A stretch of DNA of 64,000 bases from positions 32,950-96,949 of the forward strand of contig JADJSY010000084.1 of assembly GCA_016711435.1 (NCBI GenBank). The letters are read 5' to 3'. The first letter of the stretch is position 1. Every line of letters starts with the position of its first letter. The notes under the pieces are model-generated. The model made no database searches. It saw only the letters and a list, made by a program, of their open reading frames with translations, and was not told the origin of the DNA. The DNA is from Lewinellaceae bacterium. Lineage in GTDB: Bacteria > Bacteroidota > Bacteroidia > Chitinophagales > Saprospiraceae. Shown here piece by piece: positions 8,807 to 17,937 of the stretch. A program made the translations under genes and the position numbers.

Positions 8807-9059
8807 CCCCCTTGGCGTCGGGTTATATTTTAGTCTTGGTTTTTCAGGCCTGTAATCGTGAATCGTGTTTAGTGTGTGGTGTTTAGTGTTTCGGGGGCTT
8901 CGCGTTTGGCAGTAGTTGATATTTTGGCCAAATTTTCACAAATGCCAAACGCGAAGCCCCGAAACACTAAACACCATACACACACGATTCACGATTACAG
9001 GCCTGAAAACCCCTGAAAATACAACCAAATGCCCAAAGGACGCCTCACCTCACCTCACC
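8770..9059. repeat. Composite ~280-bp inverted repeat (copy 1)
   Basis: Arms in order from the outside: GTGAGAGGTGAGAAG words, ACATCCCCCTTGGCG, TTTTTCAGGCCTGTAATCG, then GTTTAGTGTGTGGTG words and GGGGGCTTCGCGTTTGGCA. The loop is around TTTTGGCCAAATTTTCACAA, followed by the same blocks inverted. The same architecture recurs at 55.49-55.77 and 56.52-56.80 kb, and as a right half at 5.76-5.91 kb. The outer words overlap the start of the VOC gene and supply the amine oxidase stop. Confidence 0.9.
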
Positions 9060-10608
9060 GCTTTATTTTTCTAAGTACCTTTTCCGCCGCTTTCCGGCCC
9101 GTTTCCGCTGCGCCGTTCATAAAACCCCAGAAATCGGTACTGCAATGTTCGCCTGCAAAATAAAGGCGGCGTACCGGCTCGAAGGCGACGCCTTCAAAAG
9201 CGGTGACCTGACCTGGCTTCGGGCAGGAATAACTGCCGCGAATGAATGGGTTGGCGGTCCAGTGCGCCAGTTCCATTTGTCCGGTCAGGTGGACGCGGGT
9301 GCCGGGGAAAGCAGCATCCAACGTTGGAATGATGTGGGCCATTTGTTCCTGTTCGGTGCCTTTGGCGGCATTTTTACCGCGTTCGCCGCCGAAGTAGCAG
9401 GTAAAAGTGCCCGTTCCTTCGTTGTTGTGCTGCATTTGAGCGCTGTCCCAGCCATTGTGGATGCGTTCATTGAAAAGAAAACCCCGGTAGCCCGCCTGTC
9501 GCCAGCTGCGGGTCTGCGTTTCGATGATAAACTTGGCATTGGTGCCATAACCCAGTTCGCGGATGACCTGCCGTTTGGCTGCGGGCAACTCCATTTGAAT
9601 GTCTATATCGCGGAGCACCGAGAAGGGCAGGGTCATGATGACGAGGTCGAACGTTTCCTCGCGGGTAGTACCGTTTTCGGAAAAAACAAGCGTCAGGCTG
9701 CGGTTGCTGTTTTCCCGGATAGCGCGCAACTTGTGTTCGTAGCGGATCTGATTGCCCAGTATCTGGGCCAGTCCCTGCGGCACCTGTTCATTGCCGCCGA
9801 TGACCTTGAAACGTTCGTCGCTGTTGCCGAACGGATAAAAATTCTCGTTGCGTATTTCAAAGATGCTCAGCATATTAGCGGCGCTTTGTTCCGTCGTTTC
9901 GAGGCCGTTTTCGCCGATATATGCCGCATGCAACATCTTTTTCATCCAGGTATTTACCGGCAATTTGTCGATATACTCCGCCATGGAAATCCGGTCGAGG
10001 GCGGCGGCATGCCGGCCTTCCAGTTTTTCCTGATCAGCCAGAATACGTGGATAAACTTCTTTCAGTTCCAGGAGCACGTCGCGCAATTGATAGTGCTGAT
10101 TGTCGATAAAAAAAGCGTCGCGTTGTCCGAAATGATCCGTTTCGACATCCATCAGTTTGTCCTGCAAACCGACAGCCCGTACAAACCACAGCATATCCTG
10201 GTGGACGGTATCAATAAATTCGGCGCCGATTTCCGTATTAATCGTGCCTCCACCGAAGATTCGTGCACTTTTGATGCGCCCGCCGGCGCGTTTGTCGCCC
10301 TCGAACAAGGTGGCTTCCACCCCTTTGCGCCGCAATACGTAGCCCGCGCTCAAACCGGACATACCGGCCCCGACAATGGCGATTTTGTATTTTCGGGAAA
10401 GCCCGGATAACAGCAGTTCGCCTGCTGCCGCGCTGCCGCCGAGACCGAGCAACATGCCGGCCTGTGCGCCTGTTTTCAGGAATTTGCGGCGGGAAAGGGC
10501 TGCCTGTTCCTGTTTTTCAAGAATATCGTCAATGGATTGTTCCCGGTGGTGCGCGAAACCCGCTAATCGGAATGTGTTTCGCAGGGAAGAGAAAAGTGGT
10601 GTTTTCAT
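9055..10608 (-). CDS. Tat-exported flavin amine oxidase
   Basis: A 517-residue FAD-dependent amine oxidase. A twin-arginine export signal (SRRKFLKTGAQAGMLLGLGG, residues ~38-60) precedes the dinucleotide-binding motif IAIVGAGMSGLSAGYVLRRK. The C-terminal FAD motif is RRLYFAGEHCSTDFWGFMNG. This places the enzyme outside the cytoplasmic membrane; the amine substrate is not deducible. The pre-signal extension (MKTPLFSSLRNTFRLAGF...) is typical of Bacteroidota Tat substrates. The TGA stop comes from a GGTGAGG repeat word. A gene of unknown promoter lies divergently on the other side of the 10.6-10.9 kb spacer. Confidence 0.9.
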   Translation of the reverse strand: MKTPLFSSLRNTFRLAGFAHHREQSIDDILEKQEQAALSRRKFLKTGAQAGMLLGLGGSAAAGELLLSGLSRKYKIAIVGAGMSGLSAGYVLRRKGVEATLFEGDKRAGGRIKSARIFGGGTINTEIGAEFIDTVHQDMLWFVRAVGLQDKLMDVETDHFGQRDAFFIDNQHYQLRDVLLELKEVYPRILADQEKLEGRHAAALDRISMAEYIDKLPVNTWMKKMLHAAYIGENGLETTEQSAANMLSIFEIRNENFYPFGNSDERFKVIGGNEQVPQGLAQILGNQIRYEHKLRAIRENSNRSLTLVFSENGTTREETFDLVIMTLPFSVLRDIDIQMELPAAKRQVIRELGYGTNAKFIIETQTRSWRQAGYRGFLFNERIHNGWDSAQMQHNNEGTGTFTCYFGGERGKNAAKGTEQEQMAHIIPTLDAAFPGTRVHLTGQMELAHWTANPFIRGSYSCPKPGQVTAFEGVAFEPVRRLYFAGEHCSTDFWGFMNGAAETGRKAAEKVLRKIKR

Positions 10609-10646
10609 ATTATATCGGTTTGATTTTTTTGGGAGTGTTCAGTAAA

Positions 10647-10684
10647 GTGTGGCACACCTCACGTAAGATGAAGGTGTGCCACAC
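10647..10684. promoter_or_regulatory. Paired GTGTGGCACACCT palindrome (copy 1)
   Basis: A perfect 13-base inverted repeat (GTGTGGCACACCT / AGGTGTGCCACAC) with a 12-base loop; each arm is itself a near-palindrome. It lies between the divergent amine oxidase and LysM genes. A second copy with a longer loop sits at 28985-29043, upstream of the SDR gene. It could be an operator or a mobile hairpin. The surrounding 10609-10935 spacer otherwise holds word repeats and one promoter box. Confidence 0.6.
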
Positions 10685-10756
10685 ATTGCAATGGTGCGCA
10701 CAAAAATCGAATTGTTTTTGGAAAAACCATCTCAAACCATCCAACCTTTTTCAGAC

Positions 10757-10828
10757 TTCGCACTTCGCACTTCGCACTTCAGACTATCGACTTCGGACTA
10801 TCGACTTCGCATTGATGACTTCGGACTA
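10757..10828 (+). repeat. GACTTCGCACTTCGG word array
   Basis: Degenerate tandem 9-14-base words (CACTTCGCACTTCAGACTATC, GACTTCGGACTATC) in the C-rich polarity, upstream of a + strand gene. The same family occurs at 2.88, 23.38, 51.16, 51.79 and 52.43 kb. Confidence 0.8.
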
Positions 10829-10878
10829 TTCAAGCCCAACTTGAAAAATAAACAGAATAGATTTTTCAGAAACGCGTT

Positions 10879-10886
10879 TACTTTTG
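10879..10886 (+). promoter_or_regulatory. Bacteroidota-type -7 box TACTTTTG
   Basis: TACTTTTG matches the TAnnTTTG primary sigma factor -7 consensus of Bacteroidota. Transcription would start near 10893, giving a ~43-base leader to the LysM gene at 10936. Confidence 0.6.
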
Positions 10887-10935
10887 CGCTATACCACCGA
10901 AACAATACCGTACACTCGAAAACTCGATCAACAGT

Positions 10936-12474
10936 ATGAGAAACCTATTCACTTTGCTTTTTTTGGCTTCACTGGCCTCATCCGGCTGTAATATATTCAA
11001 ATCCGCCTCCTCCACTTCCTCTAAAGATGTGGATAAAAATGCGGACTCGAGCCTTGCCCCGGCTCAATACAGCGCTACCGGCGACCGCAATATGGATTAT
11101 GTGTCTCGCTTCAAAGATGCCGCTATCACTGAAATGGAACGCGGCGGAATACCGGCAAGTATTATCCTGGCACAGGGAATCCTGGAAAGCGCTGCGGGTA
11201 CCAGCGATCTGGCGCAAAATGCCAACAACCACTTCGGTATCAAATGCGCTGGTGGATGGATTGGAAAAACGTACTACAAAACGGACGATGACAAGGACAA
11301 AGACGGCAACTCCATCGAATCCTGTTTCCGAAAATACGGCGAAGTGGCGGAGAGTTTCCATGACCATGGCGAGTTTCTGCGCGACCCAAAAAAGTATAAC
11401 CGCTACGGCTTTTTGTTCAACCTCGACCGCACCGACTACAAAAGTTGGGCGCGCGGACTACAATCTGCGGGTTATGCCACCAACCCGGCTTATTCCAGCC
11501 AACTCATCAACCTGATCGAGCGCTACCGGCTCTTTGAATACGACCGGCCGGGCAGCACCCCGACCTCCACACCCAACACACCCGGCGGCGTGCCGCAGCC
11601 CACCGGCCCGGGCGGCGGCCCCGTAGTCAATGCGCCGACCAACCGCATCGGCAGGGTCAACGACGTGAAAGTCGTCGTCACACGCGAATCTGAAACATTG
11701 GACGAAATAGCCCGGGCCTATCGCCTCAACACTACCAAAGTGGCGGACTACAATGATCGGGGTTATTCGCCGGGCATTAAATTGAAACCCGGTACCCGCA
11801 TTTATATCCAGCCCAAAAAAGATAAATGGCGGGGACGCGCCAATGAACATTTTGTCAATGAAGGACAGACGATGTTCGATATATCTCAACTGTATGGCGT
11901 GAAATTAGATAAACTACTGCTCCGCAATAACCTGCAACCAGGTCAGGAACCGGCTGTCAGTGAAAAAATATACCTGAAAACCAAACGCAAAGCCGGCGAT
12001 GTTCCCCGTCTGCGCGATATTACCAACGATCCGCTACCGACTCAGCCCGGCGTGATACCCACGGCGCCCAATGCGCCCGCGCCAGGCACCATGACACCTG
12101 ACGATGGTGAATTATTGCCCGAAATCGGTGGAAATGATCCCATCCCCGGCCAGCCGACCCCATCGGTTCCGCCGGTAACACCACCCGTAAAACCTTCGCC
12201 TCCACCGGCCACCAGCGGTACTACCTATCCGCCCGACCCGGTTCCGGGCGGCGTCTGGACACCCACAACCCCGCCGACAAGTCCTTCGACACCCAATTAT
12301 CCGGATACAAACGTGCCTACCACGCCGGTGCCCGACGGATACCACCAGGTGGTGAAGGGCGATACGCTGTATAATATTTCCAAGCGCTACAACCTGACGG
12401 TTACGCGCCTCAAACAGATTAATAATATGACCGGCGACGCTATTCAAATCGGACAGCGACTGCGCATACGTTGA
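10936..12474 (+). CDS. Glucosaminidase-domain lipoprotein with three LysM modules
   Basis: A cell-wall hydrolase of 512 residues. The lipoprotein signal peptide ends in the lipobox LASSGC (Cys ~18). Residues ~45-200 form a GH73-type mannosyl-glycoprotein endo-beta-N-acetylglucosaminidase domain: SIILAQGILESAAGTSDLA with the catalytic Glu, NNHFGIKC, and FRKYGEVAESFHDHGEFL. Three LysM peptidoglycan-binding modules follow, near residues 235-290, 297-345 and 465-512 (the last HQVVKGDTLYNISKRYNLTV). A Pro/Thr-rich linker separates the second and third. A promoter box lies 50 bases upstream. It probably remodels peptidoglycan from the periplasmic face of a membrane. Confidence 0.93.
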   Translation: MRNLFTLLFLASLASSGCNIFKSASSTSSKDVDKNADSSLAPAQYSATGDRNMDYVSRFKDAAITEMERGGIPASIILAQGILESAAGTSDLAQNANNHFGIKCAGGWIGKTYYKTDDDKDKDGNSIESCFRKYGEVAESFHDHGEFLRDPKKYNRYGFLFNLDRTDYKSWARGLQSAGYATNPAYSSQLINLIERYRLFEYDRPGSTPTSTPNTPGGVPQPTGPGGGPVVNAPTNRIGRVNDVKVVVTRESETLDEIARAYRLNTTKVADYNDRGYSPGIKLKPGTRIYIQPKKDKWRGRANEHFVNEGQTMFDISQLYGVKLDKLLLRNNLQPGQEPAVSEKIYLKTKRKAGDVPRLRDITNDPLPTQPGVIPTAPNAPAPGTMTPDDGELLPEIGGNDPIPGQPTPSVPPVTPPVKPSPPPATSGTTYPPDPVPGGVWTPTTPPTSPSTPNYPDTNVPTTPVPDGYHQVVKGDTLYNISKRYNLTVTRLKQINNMTGDAIQIGQRLRIR

Positions 12475-12476
12475 CC

Positions 12477-12639
12477 GTGTTTAGTGTTTGGTATTTGGTG
12501 TTTGGTGTTTTGGGGTGTTTACTCTTGGTGTTTCGTGATCCACCCTCAAACACTCAAACAAACACCCCAAACACCCTCAAACCTAACACGGCCAAGGGCG
12601 AAGCACCCCCAAACACGAAACACCAAACACTAAACACGA
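12477..12639. repeat. Inverted GTGTTTAGTGTTTGG-word repeat
   Basis: The left arm of GTGTTTAGTGTTTGGTATTTGG words and the right arm of CACCAAACACTAAACACG words fill the gap between two + strand genes almost to the base. The interior also has CAAACACCCCAAACACC words and GGCGAAGCACCCC. Confidence 0.85.
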
Positions 12640-12641
12640 AC

Positions 12642-13118
12642 ATGCCCGACCATACCAACGATCCCGACATGGCCCGCTTAGAAGCGATGGCCAAACTGCT
12701 CGACAACCAATTTGTCATTCCCGGCACGAATATTCGATTCGGATTGGACGGATTGGTCGGCCTGATACCCTATGTGGGCGACATGGCAGGTTTTGTGGTA
12801 TCCGGCATTTTGTTCCGCACCATGATGAAACGCGGCGCAGGACCGTTGCTCATGCTCCAGATGATGGGGAATATGGTGCTCGACGCCCTGGTAGGCATTA
12901 TACCCATTATTGGCGACCTGTTTGATTTCGGCTTCAAGGCCAATCGCCGCAATGTTAATCTGCTGCGGGAGTACTACGCATCCGGCGAGCAAAAGCCCAA
13001 TGCCAAAGGATCGGTGTTATTCCTCGGCATTTTGTTTTTCATCCTGTTTATCGGCCTGATCTGGGGAATCTGGAAAGTAGCGGCCATGTTGGTCGCCTGG
13101 GTTTGGGGCCTTTTTTAA
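12642..13118 (+). CDS. DUF4112 family membrane protein
   Basis: A 158-residue protein matching DUF4112: LDNQFVIPGTNIRFGLDGLV followed by GLIPYVGDMAGFVVSG, then GNMVLDALVGIIPIIGDLFD and FKANRRNVNLLREYY. The paired glycine-rich IP(Y/I)(V/I)GD segments are the family hallmark. A final hydrophobic helix occupies residues ~125-155. The frame is open further upstream through repeat DNA, but the ATG at 12642, just after the repeat, fits the family N-terminus. Function unknown. Confidence 0.88.
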   Translation: MPDHTNDPDMARLEAMAKLLDNQFVIPGTNIRFGLDGLVGLIPYVGDMAGFVVSGILFRTMMKRGAGPLLMLQMMGNMVLDALVGIIPIIGDLFDFGFKANRRNVNLLREYYASGEQKPNAKGSVLFLGILFFILFIGLIWGIWKVAAMLVAWVWGLF

Positions 13119-13313
13119 CAGGGTTGTCCGATGTTTGGTAGCCCGGTTTGCTGCACACTCATAAGAAGGTTTGTAGAGGCCATTGATTACATTGCCCTCG
13201 TTTTGCCGAATTTCATCCGCTGAATTCGGTCATTTATCCAACTATTTTCCCCCCCGCTGCTACCTGATTTAACCTTGTGGCTGTTATCAGTAAAAAAATA
13301 CTTAAATCGAAAC

Positions 13314-14777
13314 ATGAAAAACGCAGCGCCAAAACGGAAAAGAACCCTCTTGTATGCTTTAATTGGAATATTTGTGTTGCTTGTGGTGGCTGCTGCCATC
13401 AAAGCCCGCCAGAAACCGAAAGGCGAAGAGGTAAACGCCGAAGCGGCACAACGCCGTACCATTCGCGAGATGGTCAGCGCCAGTGGCAAAATATTCCCCG
13501 AAACGGAAGTAAAGATCAGTTCCGACGTATCGGGTGAAATTATCGAACTCTACGTCAAAGAAGGCGACTCGGTCACCGTCGGTCAGATTTTAGCCAAAAT
13601 CCGCCCCGACGAATACCAGAGCGCACTCGAACAGGGGCAGGCATCTGTAAGTACCGCCCGCTCCCAGCGTCAAATTTCCTCTTCCAATGTGCAGGGCAGT
13701 TCCGCGCAGATAGATCAGTTAAAGGCGGACCGGCAACGCTCGGTTTCCCAGCTGGAAGTGGCGCGCAATGCCCACCAGCGCAATGAAAAACTGTACAAGG
13801 AAGGTGTTATTTCCGCTTCCGAATTTGATACTTCGCTGGGCAACCTGCGCGCGGCAGAAAGTGCGCTGGCTGCTTCCGACGCCAGCCTCAAATCGGCAGA
13901 AAGTAACCTCAGCAGCGCCCGCGAAAATGTCCGGGTAGCCGATTATGGCATTAACAGCGCCAATGCCCGCTTGAAAGAACTCCGCACCAGTTTGCAAAAA
14001 ACTATTATCACAGCGCCGGTGAGCGGTATTATCAGCAAACTCAACGTCGAAAAAGGCGAACGTGTGGTAGGTACCCTGCAAATGGCCGGTACCGAAATGA
14101 TGCGTATTGCCAACCTTCGCTCCATGGAAGTCCAGGTGGATGTGAGCGAAAACGACATCCTGAAAGTCAGCGTCGGCGATGAAACAGATGTGGAAGTAGA
14201 TGCCTATTTAGGCCGAAAATTTAAAGGTAAGGTGACCGAAATTGCCAACAGCGCCAGCAATGTGGGTACCACGGGCGCCAGCCTCAACTCCGACCAGGTG
14301 ACCAATTTTGTTGTAAAAATTCGTGTTGACGCCAATTCCTACGTCGATATGATCAAAGACGGGCGCCAATATCCTTTCCGCCCCGGTATGTCCGCGTCTG
14401 TGGACATTTATACCAATACGGCAGACAGCACCCTGAGTGTAGCCCTGATTGCCGTAACGGCCCGCGACGAAGACGCAGATAAAAAGAAGGTGAACAAAGA
14501 AGAGGGTGCTAACCCGCAAAAAGTAGAAAAGGAAAAAGACCTGGATAATATCAAAGAAATTGTATTCGTCGTGACAGGCGATACGGTCGCTATGCGCGAG
14601 GTCAAAACCGGCATCCAGGACAACGACTATATCGAGATTCTCAGCGGTATCCAGGAAGGTGAAAAAGTAGTAACCGGCCCTTATGCGGCTATTGCCCGTA
14701 AACTGAAAGGCGGCTCCCGCGTGGTGGTGGTGGATAAAAAAGGTAAGACGACGGAGGCAAAAACGGAGGAAGATTAG
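13314..14777 (+). CDS. Efflux RND/ABC periplasmic adaptor (HlyD/MacA family)
   Basis: A 487-residue membrane fusion protein linking an inner-membrane exporter to an outer-membrane channel. An N-terminal anchor helix (RTLLYALIGIFVLLVVAAAI) is followed by the lipoyl half-motif (ASGKIFPETEVKISSDVSGE), a long coiled-coil hairpin (residues ~115-230, rich in Ala/Ser/Gln) and the second lipoyl half (TIITAPVSGIISKLNVEKGE). Beta-barrel and membrane-proximal domains complete it. The MacA-like layout suggests an ABC partner. No MacB-type ABC gene, RND pump or TolC follows: the next feature is a repeat and convergent genes, so it is an orphan here. The frame opens at 13275, but the ATG at 13314 gives the normal anchor. 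Confidence 0.9.
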   Translation: MKNAAPKRKRTLLYALIGIFVLLVVAAAIKARQKPKGEEVNAEAAQRRTIREMVSASGKIFPETEVKISSDVSGEIIELYVKEGDSVTVGQILAKIRPDEYQSALEQGQASVSTARSQRQISSSNVQGSSAQIDQLKADRQRSVSQLEVARNAHQRNEKLYKEGVISASEFDTSLGNLRAAESALAASDASLKSAESNLSSARENVRVADYGINSANARLKELRTSLQKTIITAPVSGIISKLNVEKGERVVGTLQMAGTEMMRIANLRSMEVQVDVSENDILKVSVGDETDVEVDAYLGRKFKGKVTEIANSASNVGTTGASLNSDQVTNFVVKIRVDANSYVDMIKDGRQYPFRPGMSASVDIYTNTADSTLSVALIAVTARDEDADKKKVNKEEGANPQKVEKEKDLDNIKEIVFVVTGDTVAMREVKTGIQDNDYIEILSGIQEGEKVVTGPYAAIARKLKGGSRVVVVDKKGKTTEAKTEED

Positions 14778-14784
14778 GGGTGCC

Positions 14785-14936
14785 TGGAACACGGATTGAA
14801 GATTAAAAGGGATGAGGAATGAGGGATGAGGAATGATAATGGCCGCTCGAAAAAGAGAAATCTGATTCATTATAGAGCGGCCATTATCATTCCTCATCCT
14901 CATTCTCATCCCTTTTAATCTTCAATCCGTGTTCCA
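14785..14936. repeat. Inverted GGATGAGGAATGAGG-word hairpin (family D, copy 1)
   Basis: Arms of ~65 bases pair almost completely: GGAACACGGATTGAAG, then GGGATGAGGAATGAGG words, then ATAATGGCCGCTC. The loop holds AATCTGATTCATTATAGAG. It lies between the convergent stops of the adaptor and SPOR genes. The core ATAATGGCCGCTC and the loop are shared with the element at 37.5 kb and, more weakly, 33.4 kb. Confidence 0.92.
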
Positions 14937-14946
14937 TTTGACCATC

Positions 14947-15579
14947 TTACCGCACCCCGATAATCTCCACCTTCGCGCCGGTCAGCACCGGGTTGTACCA
15001 GCACTCGATCCCTTGTGACATCAGCAGTTTCGCTTCCGCTTTGGCTTCTTCAGCCGTCGGCAGGCCTTTCACAATATAGGCGGCGCCCTGGGTGCCACCC
15101 GGGCAGGTGCTCTCGGCGTGCCAGACTAAGTACACGCCATCTACCGCCGGAGCGTGGGTCACCGGCGTATCATTGCAAAACACGCCGAACTGGATAAAAT
15201 ACAATTCATTTACCGGTGTAAATACTCCGAAATGAACCTGGCCCCTGCCTTTCCGGACGTCCCGGAGCTGTTCCTTTCCATTCACCGTTACCGTAGTCGC
15301 CGGATTCGGGGCGGCCTCGCTGACGGTGCTGTACGTCATCGGGCGGAGGTCGCCGTCTGTTGCTCCTGATTTAGCGGTACTCGTTGTGGTTCTTTGCACT
15401 TTGGATACGGCTGCGGCCCGGCGGGAATCGCCTCTGGCCGGGATTATGGTGCTGGGCGTCGAATAAGTCGCCGGCGTGGGCGCCGGTTCTGTGCCTTGTT
15501 TGGGCATCAGCAGGGTGGTTTTTTGAGCGCTTGCTGCAACAGCGAGGAGTGTTAGTAATAGCAAAAACAAGTTTCTCAT
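14947..15579 (-). CDS. Secreted SPOR-like domain protein
   Basis: A 210-residue protein with a clear signal peptide (MRNLFLLLLTLLAVAASA). A Thr/Ala/Pro-rich linker (~20-110) leads to a C-terminal region with SPOR-like strands (LYFIQFGVFCNDTPVT, YIVKGLPTAEEAKAEAKLL, GIECWYNPVL). SPOR domains bind denuded peptidoglycan. The resemblance is in pattern only, so the domain call is tentative. The frame opens 29 codons earlier, but the ATG at 15579 starts a textbook signal peptide. It is convergent with the efflux adaptor and separated from it by a hairpin. Confidence 0.72.
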   Translation of the reverse strand: MRNLFLLLLTLLAVAASAQKTTLLMPKQGTEPAPTPATYSTPSTIIPARGDSRRAAAVSKVQRTTTSTAKSGATDGDLRPMTYSTVSEAAPNPATTVTVNGKEQLRDVRKGRGQVHFGVFTPVNELYFIQFGVFCNDTPVTHAPAVDGVYLVWHAESTCPGGTQGAAYIVKGLPTAEEAKAEAKLLMSQGIECWYNPVLTGAKVEIIGVR

Positions 15580-15742
15580 AGTAATAAATCGCAAAGCGGG
15601 TTTGCATTTTTTTTTGGTAAAAATACCGGATTTTTTAAAAGTAAGGGCTAAACGCGTAAATACCAACAGTTTGTATATCGTCGCGATTGAAAATTCCCGA
15701 TGTTTGTTTTGCCAAGAACAGTGCCTAATTCATTCAAATGTC

Positions 15743-16276
15743 ATGCACCTGCCACCCTACGATGTTTTTCCAACGATTCTTGCAGACCGTATCATCCTGC
15801 GGGAAATCGTTCTTTCCGACCTGGATCATATCCTCGAAGTTTCGTTTTACGACGGCAAACCGGCTGCCGATACCGCCGAAGCGCTGGTAATGCTGCAAAG
15901 AATCGAGCGGGATTACCACAACGGCGATACCATTCATTGGGGCATTGCCGATAAAAACAGTAACATCATCATGGGTACCTGCGGTTATTACCGCGGATTG
16001 CGGGACGGTGCCGGCGAACTGGGTTGCGTGCTGCGCACCGCATTCCGGGGGCAGGGCATTATGAAGGAAGCGATTCAGGCCGCTATTGATTTCGGGCAGC
16101 AACAAATGGGACTTCAACACGTTTTTGCCATTACTACCCGGCAGAATTTAAAGGCGCTGGCGCTGGTGGAAAGGCTGGGATTTGTGCGGGTCAGAGATGA
16201 AAATGCGGGTTTTTTAATCAATCGGGCCAGCCTGTCCGATCTGGATAAAGATGAATTATTATATATCTTAAAATAA
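15743..16276 (+). CDS. GNAT family N-acetyltransferase
   Basis: A 177-residue acetyltransferase of the RimJ/RimL-like type: LADRIILREIVLSDLDHILE at the N-terminus, GTCGYYRGLRDGAGELGCVL, the acetyl-CoA loop RTAFRGQGIMKEAIQAAIDFG, and ALALVERLGFVRVRDE near the end. The acceptor could be a protein N-terminus or a small molecule and cannot be told from sequence. The ATG at 15743 is chosen because upstream codons do not resemble the family. It is seven bases upstream of the next gene. Confidence 0.88.
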   Translation: MHLPPYDVFPTILADRIILREIVLSDLDHILEVSFYDGKPAADTAEALVMLQRIERDYHNGDTIHWGIADKNSNIIMGTCGYYRGLRDGAGELGCVLRTAFRGQGIMKEAIQAAIDFGQQQMGLQHVFAITTRQNLKALALVERLGFVRVRDENAGFLINRASLSDLDKDELLYILK

Positions 16277-16283
16277 AACTGTT

Positions 16284-17828
16284 ATGAAACATCTACTTCT
16301 CCTTTGTTTTTCATTTTTTACTTTTTCTCTGAAATCAGTTGCCCAACCAGGTTATCTTGATATAACCTTTGGATTAAATGGATCCACTATTACAACCGTG
16401 GGTGGGCAATGGGATGTAATCGATCGGATGGCAATTCTTCCCGATGGCAGTATATTGGTGGCAGGAAGTAACCATTCGTCTTTTTTTGGCGATCAAGTAG
16501 GCGCCTCTTTTATGTATAAGTTATTGTCAGATGGGAAAGTAGACACCTCCTTTGGTATTCGTATTTACGAATTAATACCGGGCAAAGAATATGTAAGAAC
16601 AATAGCGACGCTACCAGATGGCAAAATCATGATGCTTTCTGATGGATATAGTTTACCCAATACGCCTCATAGTATTTTACTTTCCCGGTTTTTACCAGAT
16701 GGAAGCCAGGATATATCATTTGGACAAGGAGGCGTTATTTTTACGGACTTTGGTTTCAACAGGATGTATGCAGGGGAAATTTTGATAATGCCCGATAGTA
16801 AAATATTGCTCTGTGGAGTTGCCTATGCTACCCTGCAAAGTAATCCGAAATACGTACTGATAAAACTGAACAGCGATGGTTCGCCGGATGCTTCATTCGG
16901 AACAGGCGGTATTGTTTCTTCAGAGGAATTTTTAGTTTCTGATTTCCATAAAATGGCTGTTTTGCCAGACGGCAAAATTCTTTGCGCCGGACAAATGTTG
17001 TATAATGGTGGAGGCGGTTATTCGGTTTTATTAGCAAAATTTATGGCTGATGGTACGCCAGATATTGATTTTGGGACTGCAGGCGTGGCAACACATCTTG
17101 TAGCTCCGGGATTCAATTACGTAAGAGATTTGTGGCTTACGGAAGAGGGGAAGTTTTATGCTCACGGCGGCAATAGCATTGGCTTGTTTACAGCAGACGG
17201 TTCACTTGATTTGTCCTTTGGTCAAAATGGTTTTGTTGCTGCCTATGGCAATAATATGGTTTTAACATCCAACGGGAAACTGTTGGAATGGACCAATCTA
17301 CCGAATCCATCTTTATTTGACACACTGATATGGATCCGCCAATTGTTGCCTGATGGCCAACCTGATTCGTCTTTTGGTGTAAATGGAGAGATTGTTACCG
17401 GCGCTGTCGGGGACGGCAGAGCCGGCTTACTCGATCAGCAGGGAAGGTTGGTGGTAGGTGGTTCGCATTTTGTTCGTGCAACCATAGACAGCCTTTTCAC
17501 CGACGGTGTCGTATTCCGGTTTGCGACAGAACTTAGCCTGGGTATCTTTGAGGAATCAGGGCATACCGATAATACTGTTCTTGTCTATCCCAATCCAATT
17601 GGTACACAAGCACGTTTTTCTTTTGAAATAAAAAAAGCCACTGCACTTTCCTTGCACCTGATGGATATGAACGGTCGGTTGATACACGACTTTTTTACGT
17701 CCCGGAATTTTAATACAGGTGAACAAACGGAAGATTTGCTGTTTCCTCCCGGGTTGCCGCCAGGCGCCTATGTTTTGGTGCTAAAAGGACAGGAAAGGCG
17801 CATTGCTACTCAAATTATACTGCGTTAG
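16284..17828 (+). CDS. Delta-60 repeat protein with T9SS C-terminal sorting domain
   Basis: A secreted 514-residue protein. After a signal peptide (MKHLLLLCFSFFTFSLKSVAQ) there are about seven delta-60 repeats, each with LPDGKI(L/M)-type strands and (D/S)xSFGxxG turns (for example DTSFGI, DISFGQGGV, DASFGTGGI, DLSFGQNGF). This implies a beta-propeller-like fold. The last ~80 residues are a type A T9SS sorting domain: VYPNPIGTQARFSFE, LMDMNGRLIHD, LPPGAYVLVL. Codon use is more AT-rich than in neighbours, as in many surface proteins. An intrinsic terminator follows. Confidence 0.9.
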   Translation: MKHLLLLCFSFFTFSLKSVAQPGYLDITFGLNGSTITTVGGQWDVIDRMAILPDGSILVAGSNHSSFFGDQVGASFMYKLLSDGKVDTSFGIRIYELIPGKEYVRTIATLPDGKIMMLSDGYSLPNTPHSILLSRFLPDGSQDISFGQGGVIFTDFGFNRMYAGEILIMPDSKILLCGVAYATLQSNPKYVLIKLNSDGSPDASFGTGGIVSSEEFLVSDFHKMAVLPDGKILCAGQMLYNGGGGYSVLLAKFMADGTPDIDFGTAGVATHLVAPGFNYVRDLWLTEEGKFYAHGGNSIGLFTADGSLDLSFGQNGFVAAYGNNMVLTSNGKLLEWTNLPNPSLFDTLIWIRQLLPDGQPDSSFGVNGEIVTGAVGDGRAGLLDQQGRLVVGGSHFVRATIDSLFTDGVVFRFATELSLGIFEESGHTDNTVLVYPNPIGTQARFSFEIKKATALSLHLMDMNGRLIHDFFTSRNFNTGEQTEDLLFPPGLPPGAYVLVLKGQERRIATQIILR

Positions 17829-17856
17829 AGATAAATTGTGCGCTAAAACATGAGAC

Positions 17857-17896
17857 ATCCCGAATTTTTCACTGAAGAAAAGTTCGGGATTTTTTA
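17857..17896 (+). terminator. Intrinsic terminator after the delta-60 gene
   Basis: The stem ATCCCGAATTTTTC / AAGAAAAGTTCGGGAT with an ACTG loop is followed by six T. It is also the left end of a larger repeat: the reverse complement ATTCGGGATGTCTCAT ends the related block at 31.6 kb. Confidence 0.75.
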
Positions 17897-17937
17897 TTGT
17901 AAAATAGACACTTAATGCGCTTGGAATAGCGGCGTTA

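Noticed and set aside
8770..9059. Insertion sequence
   Set aside because: It is inverted and repeated but encodes no transposase and has no open frame of its own; called a composite repeat instead.
9145..10410. 421-codon open frame antisense to the amine oxidase
   Set aside because: It is a long mirror frame caused by codon bias; the minus strand encodes a clear Tat-FAD enzyme.
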